A model generated the notes under the pieces. That model was not told the DNA's origin, ran no database searches, and saw only the letters and a program-made list of their open reading frames with translations. The position numbers and the translations under genes were made by a program. DNA of 64,000 nucleotides from Flavobacterium sp. JAS (GTDB lineage Bacteria; Bacteroidota; Bacteroidia; Flavobacteriales; Flavobacteriaceae), in NCBI RefSeq assembly GCF_020991455.1, contig NZ_JAJMOX010000003.1:62001-126000 (forward strand). The letters are read 5' to 3'. Of the stretch, positions 45,178 to 53,806 are shown piece by piece (position 1 is the stretch's first letter; each line of letters opens with the position of its first letter).

Positions 45178-46440
45178 ATGGTAAAAGATTTATTCGAAAG
45201 AATTCAGAACAACAAAGGGCCATTAGGAAAATGGGCTTCACAAGCTGAGGGTTATTTTGTTTTCCCTAAATTAGAAGGTGAACTTGGTCCAAGAATGCAA
45301 TTTGGTGGAAAAAATATTTTAAATTGGAGTTTGAATGACTATTTAGGTCTTGCAAATCATCCGGAGGTTCGTCAGGCTGATATTGATGCTGCAACTCAAT
45401 ACGGTGCAGCTTATCCAATGGGTGCTCGTATGATGTCTGGACATACTAAATACCACGAACAATTAGAAAATGAATTGGCTGAATTTGTAATGAAACCAGC
45501 AGCTTATTTATTGAATTTTGGTTATCAGGGAATGGTTTCTACTATTGATGCATTAGTTACTAAAAATGATATTATTGTTTATGATGTAGATTCTCATGCT
45601 TGTATTATTGATGGTGTTCGTTTGCACATGGGTAAGCGTTTTACATACAAACACAATGATCTTGAAAGTATGGAGAAAAACCTGCAACGTGCTACTAAAA
45701 TGGCTACAGAAACTGGTGGTGGAATTTTGTTTATTACCGAAGGTGTTTTTGGAATGAGAGGACAACAAGGGAAATTAAAAGAAATTGTTGCCTTAAAAGA
45801 AAAATATAATTTCCGTTTATTAGTAGATGATGCACATGGTTTTGGTACTCTTGGTAAAACAGGAGCAGGAGCAGGTGAGGAGCAAGGAGTTCAGGACGGT
45901 ATTGATGTCTACTTCTCTACATTTGCAAAATCAATGGCTAATATTGGAGCTTTTGTAGCTGCTGATCAGGATATTATCGATTATTTAAAATATAATTTAC
46001 GTTCTCAGATGTTTGCAAAAGCATTGCCAATGATTCAAACAATTGGTTCTTTGAAACGTTTAGAGTTATTGCGTAATCACCCGGAATTGAAAGATAAACT
46101 TTGGGAGAATGTAAATGCATTACAAAACGGATTACGTTCTAGAAACTTCAATATTGGAGATACAAATACTTGTGTAACGCCGGTTTATTTGCAAGGAAGT
46201 GTTCCTGAAGCAATGGTAATGGTAAACGATTTAAGAGAAAACTACGGTATTTTCTTGTCGATTGTAATTTATCCTGTAATTCCAAAAGGAATTATTTTGT
46301 TGAGAATGATTCCAACAACTTCACATACTTTAGGTGATATTGATGAAACACTTACGGCATTTGAAGCAATTCGTGAAAAATTAGAAAACGGTACTTATAA
46401 AGAAATTGCAAGCAGAACTACAGTCGATTTAGACGCTTAA
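45178..46440 (+). CDS. Alpha-oxoamine synthase (serine palmitoyltransferase or cysteate acyltransferase type)
   Basis: A 420-residue PLP enzyme of aminotransferase fold class I. Visible motifs are NWSLNDYLGLANHPEV, GARMMSGHTKYHEQLE, VYDVDSHACIIDGVRLH (stacking His), LVDDAHGFGTLGKTG (PLP Asp and His) and the Schiff-base lysine in FSTFAKSMANIGAF. The family condenses an amino acid with an acyl thioester. In Bacteroidota the members make the sphingoid base from serine or capnine from cysteate for sulfonolipids. The sequence does not separate these by eye, and 2-amino-3-ketobutyrate ligase is less likely. Cytoplasmic; monocistronic with a strong terminator. Confidence 0.88.
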   Translation: MVKDLFERIQNNKGPLGKWASQAEGYFVFPKLEGELGPRMQFGGKNILNWSLNDYLGLANHPEVRQADIDAATQYGAAYPMGARMMSGHTKYHEQLENELAEFVMKPAAYLLNFGYQGMVSTIDALVTKNDIIVYDVDSHACIIDGVRLHMGKRFTYKHNDLESMEKNLQRATKMATETGGGILFITEGVFGMRGQQGKLKEIVALKEKYNFRLLVDDAHGFGTLGKTGAGAGEEQGVQDGIDVYFSTFAKSMANIGAFVAADQDIIDYLKYNLRSQMFAKALPMIQTIGSLKRLELLRNHPELKDKLWENVNALQNGLRSRNFNIGDTNTCVTPVYLQGSVPEAMVMVNDLRENYGIFLSIVIYPVIPKGIILLRMIPTTSHTLGDIDETLTAFEAIREKLENGTYKEIASRTTVDLDA

Positions 46441-46480
46441 TTTCTAGAGAATAGATTCCTTTATGGGAATTATGTAAAAA

Positions 46481-46511
46481 AATCCATTCGTTATGCGAAT
46501 GGATTTTTTTT
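46481..46511 (+). terminator. Terminator of the alpha-oxoamine synthase gene
   Basis: AATCCATTCG / CGAATGGATT stem with a five-base loop and a long T-run. Confidence 0.85.
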
Positions 46512-46557
46512 ATTTAAGCTAAATTTATACTTCTAAACGATAGTAAAAAATAAGATT

Positions 46558-47034
46558 ATGAAAAAAGTATTAGCAATGACCGTAATTATTTTAGTTGTTT
46601 TGGTTTCTTGTAAAAAGACAGAACCTGTACCTGAAATTGCTCCAGACCCTCCAAAAGAAGCTGAAAATGCAGAGCCTTCCGGAGATCAGTGTTTTGCTTT
46701 TGCAAACGATAGCAGTACTATTGAGTTAAGTTTTAATGTGAATTCGCATCAGGAGGTAAATGGAAAACTAAGCTATAAGCTGTATGGAAAAGATAAAAAT
46801 GAAGGTACTTTGATAGGGAATATAAAAGGAGATACGTTAATTGCAGATTATACTTTTATGTCTGAAGGAATTTCATCTGTTAGAGAAGTAGCTTTTCTGC
46901 AAAAAGACGGAACTTATATAGAAGGCTATGGAGATATTACGGAAGCAAATGGCAAAGTAACTTTTAAGGATAAAAAGAAACTTAAGTTTGAGCCGAAAAT
47001 GATTTTGACAAAAGTAGATTGTAAAGTAGAATAA
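46558..47034 (+). CDS. Lipoprotein of unknown function
   Basis: 158 residues. The signal ends in a lipobox (VVLVSCKKTEP). A Pro/Glu-rich spacer (residues about 22-45) leads to a small beta-rich domain (FNVNSHQEVNGKLSYKLYG, KGDTLIADYTFMSEG). No family recognised beyond similar small flavobacterial lipoproteins. Closed by the hairpin at 47045-47075. Confidence 0.75.
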   Translation: MKKVLAMTVIILVVLVSCKKTEPVPEIAPDPPKEAENAEPSGDQCFAFANDSSTIELSFNVNSHQEVNGKLSYKLYGKDKNEGTLIGNIKGDTLIADYTFMSEGISSVREVAFLQKDGTYIEGYGDITEANGKVTFKDKKKLKFEPKMILTKVDCKVE

Positions 47035-47044
47035 ATAAAAAATA

Positions 47045-47075
47045 AAACCCGACAGATTTTATAACTGTCGGGTTT
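47045..47075. terminator. Bidirectional hairpin
   Basis: Perfect 11-bp stem AAACCCGACAG / CTGTCGGGTTT with a nine-base loop between convergent genes. Shares its core with 24476 and 25343. Confidence 0.75.
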
Positions 47076-47080
47076 CTTTT

Positions 47081-48199
47081 TTAAAGATATTTCAAATATG
47101 TTTTTCTTTGACAGTGAACTTTTGGGTCAAAGTTTTTCCATAATAAATGAATTGCTGTATTTTCTGCTAATTCCGGAGTTCTGATGCAATTTTTGATTCC
47201 TTTTTCAGAGAAAGTTTTAAAATATTCATCAAAGATAATTGCCGTAACACCTTTGTTTTGGTAATCAGGATGAACTCCGATAAGGTAAAAAACAACGTCT
47301 TTACTCTTTTTACGGGCTCTCAATAAATGTATGAATCCAAATGGAAATAACTTTCCTTTTGCTTTCTGTAAAGCTTCAGAAAAGCTTGGCATTACAATAC
47401 TAAAAGCAACTAGATTATCATCTTTGTCAACCACAAACTTAATGTATTCCGGATTGATAAAACTGATGTATTTCTTTTTGAAATACTCTTTTTGAACATC
47501 TGTAATTGCTACAAACGAAGCTAAACTGGCATAAGAATCATTAAACAAATCAAACATTTTGTCAACATGTGGCATAATGTCTTTTGTTTTAGTGAACGTT
47601 AAAGCACGTAAACCGTATCTTTTCTTGATTAATTCCTGTGCTTTAAGGAAAAATTCCGGTTTAACATTAGAAAACGGAAAAATACTTTCGAGATATTCCT
47701 TCTCAACCTGAAAACCTAATTGTTCAAGATGAGTTACATAATACGGATTGTTGTACCATGTAATCATGGTTCCCATTTGGTCGTAACCTTCAGTAAGAAC
47801 TCCAACTTTATCCAGATTCGAGAATCCCATCGGACCTTCAACATGCTCCAGGTTATGTTGTCTTCCCAGTTCATAAACTTTTTCTAATAAAGCTTTTGTA
47901 ACTTCGATATCATCAATAACATCAAACCAGCCAAAACGAACTTTTCTTTTATGCTGATTATTAACTTCAGACCAATTTATGATAGCCGTAACACGACCAA
48001 CAATTTCGTTGTTTTTGTATGCGATATAAAAATAAGCTTCGGCATTATCAAAAGCTGGATTTTTGGTTTTATCAAACGATTCTAATTCATCAGCAATAAT
48101 AGGCGGAACCCAATACGGATTGTCTTTGTATAATGAAAACGGAAACTTAATATATTCGGTTAATTCTTTTTTGGTTTTGGCTTCTTTTATTGTAATCAT
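47081..48199 (-). CDS. Large GNAT-like N-acyltransferase
   Basis: 372 residues. The N-terminal part (IKFPFSLYKDNPYWVPPIIADE, EAYFYIAYKNNEIVGRVTAI) resembles the flavobacterial protein family sometimes misannotated as GTP cyclohydrolase. The C-terminal half has the acetyl-CoA loop of GNAT proteins in YLIGVHPDYQNKGVTAIIF. The pattern suggests two fused GNAT-like folds. Substrate unknown. It lies near the alpha-oxoamine synthase gene, separated by one lipoprotein gene, in convergent orientation. An acyl transfer in the same lipid pathway is possible but not shown. Confidence 0.75.
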   Translation of the reverse strand: MITIKEAKTKKELTEYIKFPFSLYKDNPYWVPPIIADELESFDKTKNPAFDNAEAYFYIAYKNNEIVGRVTAIINWSEVNNQHKRKVRFGWFDVIDDIEVTKALLEKVYELGRQHNLEHVEGPMGFSNLDKVGVLTEGYDQMGTMITWYNNPYYVTHLEQLGFQVEKEYLESIFPFSNVKPEFFLKAQELIKKRYGLRALTFTKTKDIMPHVDKMFDLFNDSYASLASFVAITDVQKEYFKKKYISFINPEYIKFVVDKDDNLVAFSIVMPSFSEALQKAKGKLFPFGFIHLLRARKKSKDVVFYLIGVHPDYQNKGVTAIIFDEYFKTFSEKGIKNCIRTPELAENTAIHLLWKNFDPKVHCQRKTYLKYL

Positions 48200-48249
48200 T
48201 CAGTTGGTATTATAAAAAGTCTCTTTAGGAGAGATTGGTTGTTAAATTC

Positions 48250-49227
48250 TTATTCGTATTTAGACTTACGTTTTCTTTCTTGCTCCTGATAATCTGTTTC
48301 TTTTTTTTCTAGCTCGTTATCTTTGTTCTTTTTAGCTTTTTCATTGCTTTTGAATTCTACTTCTTTCTCTTTGTAGCGTCCGTCATAACGCCATGAAACT
48401 CCAACTCCTCCGTATAATACAGAAGGTGTGTTTTTGAAGTTTGTACTAATAGACGCATCAACCTGAAGATTAGAATTAATCAAATAAGCAGCTCCACCAC
48501 GAATAATGGCATCACTATAGAAATCGCTTTTATAGCCCTGATTTTCGATAAAACCAGACCATTTATTATTAAAACCGTGTGTTAAAGTTAATACATAGCC
48601 ATAACTAGGATAATCAGTACCAATATAATCGGCGATGATGTTGGTTACAAAAACCCATTTTCCGCCTCCAAAAAGATTTTGGGTAATCAATGCAACTTTT
48701 GGAGAAATAGCTGATTGAGGAGAAAAATAATATGGATTATCGGCGCCCACAAAATTAGCTCCTGCAAATATCGAAACTGCAGGGATTAATTCATGCCAGT
48801 TAAAGCTGTGATTGGCTTTGTAGCTATATATGTTTTCCACTCTTTTATAATTTTTATAAGGATCATAAATCAAATATTTGGCCCCTAAAACAGTTTGTCT
48901 AAAGTTGTTTTTTTTATAACTGGTAAAAGGAGTATCAAAATTTTCCATTTGATACTGAAGGTCAAGAATGAATTCCAGTTTTTCAAGAAATGCACCATAA
49001 CGAAGCGTTAAATCTGTGCCAAAACCATTTGCGTCATAGTTTAATAAATCATGTTTTTCTTTGATTCCATAAATACCCAATTCTGCTTGAAATACGGTTT
49101 TCCCAACTGCGTATGCAGACATTGTTTCGCCGGGACGGTTAGAATTGATGATGTCAGTATATTGAGCAAAAAAAACTTGCGGTATAAAAAAAAGAGCTGT
49201 AATAAATAAGTTTTTAGTTTTTAACAT
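48250..49227 (-). CDS. Outer-membrane transporter-like beta-barrel protein with charged tail
   Basis: 325 residues with a signal peptide (ITALFFIPQVFFAQ). SNRPGETMSAYAVGKTVFQ and a series of amphipathic beta strands match the phenol-degradation MetA-like transporter family common in Bacteroidota. After the last strand (VLYGGVGVSWRYDGRY) about 42 residues of almost only Lys, Glu, Asp, Arg and Gln follow, so the chain does not end in the aromatic residue typical of outer-membrane barrels. 50 bases separate it from the GNAT-like gene downstream on the same strand. Confidence 0.75.
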   Translation of the reverse strand: MLKTKNLFITALFFIPQVFFAQYTDIINSNRPGETMSAYAVGKTVFQAELGIYGIKEKHDLLNYDANGFGTDLTLRYGAFLEKLEFILDLQYQMENFDTPFTSYKKNNFRQTVLGAKYLIYDPYKNYKRVENIYSYKANHSFNWHELIPAVSIFAGANFVGADNPYYFSPQSAISPKVALITQNLFGGGKWVFVTNIIADYIGTDYPSYGYVLTLTHGFNNKWSGFIENQGYKSDFYSDAIIRGGAAYLINSNLQVDASISTNFKNTPSVLYGGVGVSWRYDGRYKEKEVEFKSNEKAKKNKDNELEKKETDYQEQERKRKSKYE

Positions 49228-49263
49228 AAATGTGTTTTTGGATTAAAAAGTAATAACGCATTT

Positions 49264-49271
49264 CAAATGTA
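49264..49271 (-). promoter_or_regulatory. -7 element of the outer-membrane protein gene
   Basis: TACATTTG on the minus strand, 36 bases before the ATG. No clear TTG at the expected distance. Confidence 0.4.
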
Positions 49272-49351
49272 CTATATTTTATTATTTATTTAAGATTGAT
49301 ATTTTAATTTTAAACAATGGATTTATTAATTTTGGAAAAAATTATACGATT

Positions 49352-49636
49352 ATGCAAGAAGCATCTTTTACAGGTTTAATAAAAGCCATATGCTATATGG
49401 TGGCATTTTATTATATTTTTAAATTTTTGGCTAAAATCTTTTTGCCGGTATTGGTGAAAAAAGCGGTTGAAAAAGCAGGGGAGAATTTTCAGAGACAACA
49501 ACAATATAGTCAGGATAATACATGGCAAAAAACGCGTACAAACAATGATGAAATAATCATTAATACCGCTAATGCTAAAAATCCTCGCGAAACCAAAAAG
49601 GTTGGCGATTATGTTGATTACGAAGAAATAGATTAA
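49352..49636 (+). CDS. DUF4834 family protein
   Basis: 94 residues. One membrane segment near the N terminus (AICYMVAFYYIFKFLAKIFL) is followed by a hydrophilic Gln/Asn-rich part, and the C terminus reads TKKVGDYVDYEEID, as usual in DUF4834. A small Bacteroidota membrane protein of unknown function, 51 bases before the YfhO gene and probably co-transcribed. Confidence 0.82.
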   Translation: MQEASFTGLIKAICYMVAFYYIFKFLAKIFLPVLVKKAVEKAGENFQRQQQYSQDNTWQKTRTNNDEIIINTANAKNPRETKKVGDYVDYEEID

Positions 49637-49687
49637 GTTTGTGTCCTAGAAATATAGGATTCATCATTTAACCCAAATCAGCCTAAA

Positions 49688-52135
49688 TTGAAAATAGTAA
49701 ATAAGTTCTATCCGCATGCCCTTGTTATATTGGGCTTTATTCTCGTTTCTTTAATTTATTTTTATCCTGTTTTACAAGGAAAGCAAATCTACCAGTCTGA
49801 TATTGCTCAATATACCGGAATGGCTAAAGAGCAAAATGATTTTAGAGCAACAGAGCATTCTGAACCTTATTGGACAAATTCTGGTTTTGGCGGTATGCCA
49901 ACATATCAGTTAGGAGCAAATTATCCTAACGATTTTGTGGGGCATTTAGATGATGTTTTACGTTTCTTACCTCGCCCTGCAGATTATTTATTTTTATATT
50001 TCTTAGGTTTCTACGGATTGTTATTAGTTTTAAAAACAGATCCTTTAAAAGCATTTATAGGAGCCATCGCTTTTGGTTTCTCTACTTATTTAATCATTAT
50101 TCTTGGTGTAGGACATAATGCAAAAGCGCATGCGATTGCTTATATGCCACTGGTTATTGCAGGATTTATAATGGTTTTTCAGAAAAAATATGTCTGGGGA
50201 GGTCTGCTCACCATGTTTGCGGTTGCATTAGAAGTTAATGCTAACCACTTTCAAATGACCTATTATTTATTGATTTTCTTATTGATACTTTCAGGTTATT
50301 ATGTCTTTAATTTTATTAAAGCAAAAGAATATAAACCACTTTTAACTGCGATTGGAGTTTTGGGTGTAGCCGGAATTCTTGCAATTGGAGCAAATGCCAC
50401 TAATTTGATGGCAACAAGCGAATATGCTAAATATAGTATTCGCGATAAAAGTGAATTAACTTTTAATCCTAACGGTTCTAAAAACACAACAACGGCAGCA
50501 ATGACAACAGACTATATTACGGAGTATAGTTATGGAATTGCGGAAAGTCTGAACTTAATTGCACCAAGAATTTTTGGAGGTTCAAGTCATGAAAATGTTG
50601 GTACAGACAGTCGTATGTACTCTTTTATGGTAGAGCAAGGTGTGCCGGCAAGTCAGGCAGAAGATTTTGTTTCAGGAATGCCAACGTATTGGGGAGATCA
50701 GCCTATTGTTTCAGCTCCGGCTTATATAGGAGTTGTGGTTTTCTTTTTGGCAGTTCTGGCTTTATTCATTGACGAAAGAAAAATAAAATATGTATTTCTT
50801 ACAGGAGCTTTATTTACATTAATGCTTTCCTGGGGGAAAAACTTTTCTGCTTTAACAGACTTTTTTATCGAATACGTTCCAATGTATGATAAATTTAGAG
50901 CAGTATCTTCTATTCAGGTTATATTAGAATTATGTTTCCCAGTACTTGCAGTAATGGGATTACAATCGTTTTTTAAAGCAAAAGACGAACCAAAATTACA
51001 GCAAAAAGCTTTAGTGCAAACAGGAGTTTTTGGTCTTGGAGTTTTATTGATTTTAGTAGTTGCTAAAAGCATGTTCCACTTTACAGGAATGAGTGACAGC
51101 AGTTACATGCAAGCGTATGGACCAGCTTTTGTGGATGCATTAAAAGAAGACAGAATGAGTCTTTATTCTGCTGATTTATTGCGTTCAGGCTTTTTTATTG
51201 TAGTTACTTTTGGAATTTTATGGTTGTTTGTTAAAAATAAATTAAGTCAGAATACAACTTTAATTGTAGTTGGTATTTTAATGATTTTTGATTTGTTTTT
51301 TGTAGATAAAAGATACGTTTCGGCAAAAGATTTTGTGAGCCCGGTTGAAATTGCAGCTCCTTTTCAGGAAACTCCTATTGATGCGAAAATTTTAGAAGAT
51401 AAATCAATTTACCGAGTATTTGATGTACAAGGACAATTGCAAGGAAGATCTTCTTATTTTCATAAAACAATTGGAGGATATAGTGCTGTAAGACCAAGAA
51501 GAATGCAGCAATTAATGGATTATCAAATTTCAAAAGGTAATATTGGAGTACTTAATATGTTAAATGTTAAGTATGTAATTCAAGTGGATAAAGAAGGAAA
51601 AGAGTTTCCTGTTGCAAATCCCGCAGCTAACGGAAATGCTTGGTTTGTTAGTGCTGTAAAATTGGTAAATAAACCAGATGACGTCATGAAAGCTTTAGAT
51701 CATATTGATACTAAAACTGTGGCAGTTTTTAATGTTCATGAACATGAAGGTAAATTTAAAAGTGCCCGAATGAAAAAAGATTGGGACACAACTGGAACTA
51801 TTAAAGTAATAGAATACAAACCAAACTACATTAAATACGAATCTGATAACCAAAAAGACGGTTTGGCGGTATTCTCTGAAATGTATTATAAAAATGGATG
51901 GAATGCTTATATCGATGGTAAATTGACGGATCATTTCCCAGTTGATTATGTATTAAGAGCAATGGAGATTCCTGGAGAAAAAGTTCCCGGAGAAAAACAC
52001 ATAATCGAGTTTAAATTTGAACCTCAGGTTATCAAAACTGGAGGAACAATTGTTTTGGCAAGTTCTATTGGAATGTTTTTACTTTTAATTGGTGGGATTT
52101 ATTTTGAGAGAAAGAAAGCTACAAGTAACCAGTAA
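49688..52135 (+). CDS. YfhO-family membrane glycosyltransferase-like protein
   Basis: 815 residues from a TTG start (MKIVNKFYPHALVILGF). About 12 or more hydrophobic segments are spread over residues 8-530, with a hydrophilic region holding AEDFVSGMPTYWGDQPI. The C-terminal 270 residues form an extracytoplasmic domain (VFSEMYYKNGWNAYIDGK). In Firmicutes YfhO is linked to glycosylation of cell-wall polymers with lipid-linked sugars. The role in Bacteroidota is unestablished, but the next genes encode a glycosyltransferase and a flippase, which supports envelope glycan work. Confidence 0.88.
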   Translation: MKIVNKFYPHALVILGFILVSLIYFYPVLQGKQIYQSDIAQYTGMAKEQNDFRATEHSEPYWTNSGFGGMPTYQLGANYPNDFVGHLDDVLRFLPRPADYLFLYFLGFYGLLLVLKTDPLKAFIGAIAFGFSTYLIIILGVGHNAKAHAIAYMPLVIAGFIMVFQKKYVWGGLLTMFAVALEVNANHFQMTYYLLIFLLILSGYYVFNFIKAKEYKPLLTAIGVLGVAGILAIGANATNLMATSEYAKYSIRDKSELTFNPNGSKNTTTAAMTTDYITEYSYGIAESLNLIAPRIFGGSSHENVGTDSRMYSFMVEQGVPASQAEDFVSGMPTYWGDQPIVSAPAYIGVVVFFLAVLALFIDERKIKYVFLTGALFTLMLSWGKNFSALTDFFIEYVPMYDKFRAVSSIQVILELCFPVLAVMGLQSFFKAKDEPKLQQKALVQTGVFGLGVLLILVVAKSMFHFTGMSDSSYMQAYGPAFVDALKEDRMSLYSADLLRSGFFIVVTFGILWLFVKNKLSQNTTLIVVGILMIFDLFFVDKRYVSAKDFVSPVEIAAPFQETPIDAKILEDKSIYRVFDVQGQLQGRSSYFHKTIGGYSAVRPRRMQQLMDYQISKGNIGVLNMLNVKYVIQVDKEGKEFPVANPAANGNAWFVSAVKLVNKPDDVMKALDHIDTKTVAVFNVHEHEGKFKSARMKKDWDTTGTIKVIEYKPNYIKYESDNQKDGLAVFSEMYYKNGWNAYIDGKLTDHFPVDYVLRAMEIPGEKVPGEKHIIEFKFEPQVIKTGGTIVLASSIGMFLLLIGGIYFERKKATSNQ

Positions 52136-52159
52136 TCCGTTTTTAGTCTCAATTTAATT

Positions 52160-52408
52160 ATGTTTCTGAAAGTTCTAAAAATTACCCTATTTGTCTTTTT
52201 AGATATTGCAGTATTTATTTTTTGTGGAGTTTATATGATGGGTTATGATGATTTTTATGATGAAAGTCAGGGAGAATATTTTAGCCTTTCAAGCATGCAA
52301 ACAGAATATAAAGTGGTTTGGATTTTCTATAATTTTTGGATTGTTTTAAATTGTCTATTTTTATTATATATCTTATTTAGAACATTTAGGAAATCAACTA
52401 TGAAATAA
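52160..52408 (+). CDS. Small two-helix membrane protein
   Basis: 82 residues with two hydrophobic segments (VLKITLFVFLDIAVFIFCGV and WIFYNFWIVLNCLFLLYILF) separated by an acidic, Tyr-rich loop. Family not recognised. It starts 24 bases after the YfhO gene on the same strand, so co-transcription supports it as real. Confidence 0.6.
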   Translation: MFLKVLKITLFVFLDIAVFIFCGVYMMGYDDFYDESQGEYFSLSSMQTEYKVVWIFYNFWIVLNCLFLLYILFRTFRKSTMK

Positions 52409-52432
52409 CTTTTTAATGATTGTAATAACTTC

Positions 52433-52440
52433 TAAATTTG
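52433..52440 (+). promoter_or_regulatory. -7 element of the glycosyltransferase gene
   Basis: TAAATTTG followed by CAC, 28 bases before the TTG start at 52469. Confidence 0.4.
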
Positions 52441-52468
52441 CACTTTTAAAACAGTAAACCCAATTTTC

Positions 52469-53755
52469 TTGGAACAAAAAAAACTCTTAATCATTACCTA
52501 TTATTTTCCACCAGCTGGCGGACCAGGTGTTCAGCGTTGGTTGAAATTTGTAAAGTACTTGCCTGAATTTAATATTCAGCCAATTGTTTATGTTCCAGAG
52601 AATCCAACTTATCCAATAGTTGATAAAGGTTTGGTTAGTGAAGTTTCTGATCAGGTAATTGTTCTTAAAAATAAAATTTGGGAGCCTTATCAATTGGCTT
52701 CTATTTTTTCGAAAAACAAAACAAAGAAGATTAGCTCAGGAATTTTTCCGCATAAAAAGAAGCAGACTTTTTTAGATAAGACTTTTTTGTGGGTTCGAGG
52801 AAATCTTTTTATTCCCGATGCTCGCGTTTTTTGGGTAAAACCTTCAGTTTCTTATCTTGAAAAATACATCAAAGAAAATAATATTGATACTATTGTAACG
52901 TCGGGACCACCGCACAGTTTGCATTTAATAGGTTTAGAATTAAAAGAAAAACTAAATGTAAAATGGTTTGCTGATTTCCGTGATCCATGGACAACAATTG
53001 GTTATCATAAAGCTTTGCGTTTATCTGCTTACGCAGACAAAAAACACAAACAATTAGAGCATAAAGTTCTTAATGCTGCCGATACTATTATTGTAACCAG
53101 TAAAACTACAAAAGCCGAATTTCAGGCAATTACTAATAAGCCAATTTCGGTAATTACAAATGGTTATGATATCGAAAATGTCGAGAAACAGATTTTAGAT
53201 GCCAAATTTACTTTGGCTCATATCGGATCGTTTTTATCGGATAGAAATCCTAGATTTTTATGGGAATGTCTGGTCGAATTATTGCAGGAAATTCCAGATT
53301 TTAAATCACATTTAGAAATTAAATTAATTGGTGCTGTTAGCCAGGAAGTGCTGGACGCTATTGCAGAATTTAATTTGAATGATTATTTGAACCTTCTGGG
53401 ATATGTTTCGCACCATGAAGCAATTGCTCATCAAAAAAAATCACAGGTTTTACTTTTAATAGAGATAAATTCAGAAGATACCAAAAGTATTATTCCGGGT
53501 AAATTATTTGAATATATGGTCTCAAATCGCCCGATAATTGCGATAGGACCTGAGGGTTCTGATTTTGCCGATATTATAAAAGAAACTAATACAGGAGTAT
53601 TTTTTGATTATTCTGAGAAAGCGAAGTTAAAAAGTGTAATTTTGGACTTTTATAATCAGTTTTTGGAAGGGAAATTACAATCTTATGGAGTTGGTTTACA
53701 ACAATATTCAAGAAAAAACCTAACCAAGCAATTAGCACAATTGATTAACGAATAA
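52469..53755 (+). CDS. GT4-type glycosyltransferase
   Basis: 428 residues from TTG 52469 (MEQKKLLIITYYFPPAGG). It has a GT-B fold: the N-terminal domain carries YYFPPAGGPGVQRWLKFVKY and PDARVFWVKPS. The C-terminal nucleotide-sugar domain has HIGSFLSDRNP, LLGYVSHHEAI and IIPGKLFEYMVSNRPII, in which KLFEY holds the conserved glutamate. Likely transfers a sugar to a lipid-linked or surface polysaccharide on the cytoplasmic side. Followed 51 bases later by a flippase gene. Confidence 0.9.
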   Translation: MEQKKLLIITYYFPPAGGPGVQRWLKFVKYLPEFNIQPIVYVPENPTYPIVDKGLVSEVSDQVIVLKNKIWEPYQLASIFSKNKTKKISSGIFPHKKKQTFLDKTFLWVRGNLFIPDARVFWVKPSVSYLEKYIKENNIDTIVTSGPPHSLHLIGLELKEKLNVKWFADFRDPWTTIGYHKALRLSAYADKKHKQLEHKVLNAADTIIVTSKTTKAEFQAITNKPISVITNGYDIENVEKQILDAKFTLAHIGSFLSDRNPRFLWECLVELLQEIPDFKSHLEIKLIGAVSQEVLDAIAEFNLNDYLNLLGYVSHHEAIAHQKKSQVLLLIEINSEDTKSIIPGKLFEYMVSNRPIIAIGPEGSDFADIIKETNTGVFFDYSEKAKLKSVILDFYNQFLEGKLQSYGVGLQQYSRKNLTKQLAQLINE

Positions 53756-53806
53756 AGGTAAAAATCTAAATTCTAAAATCAGAGCTCTACAATCTAAAAT
53801 CAAAAC

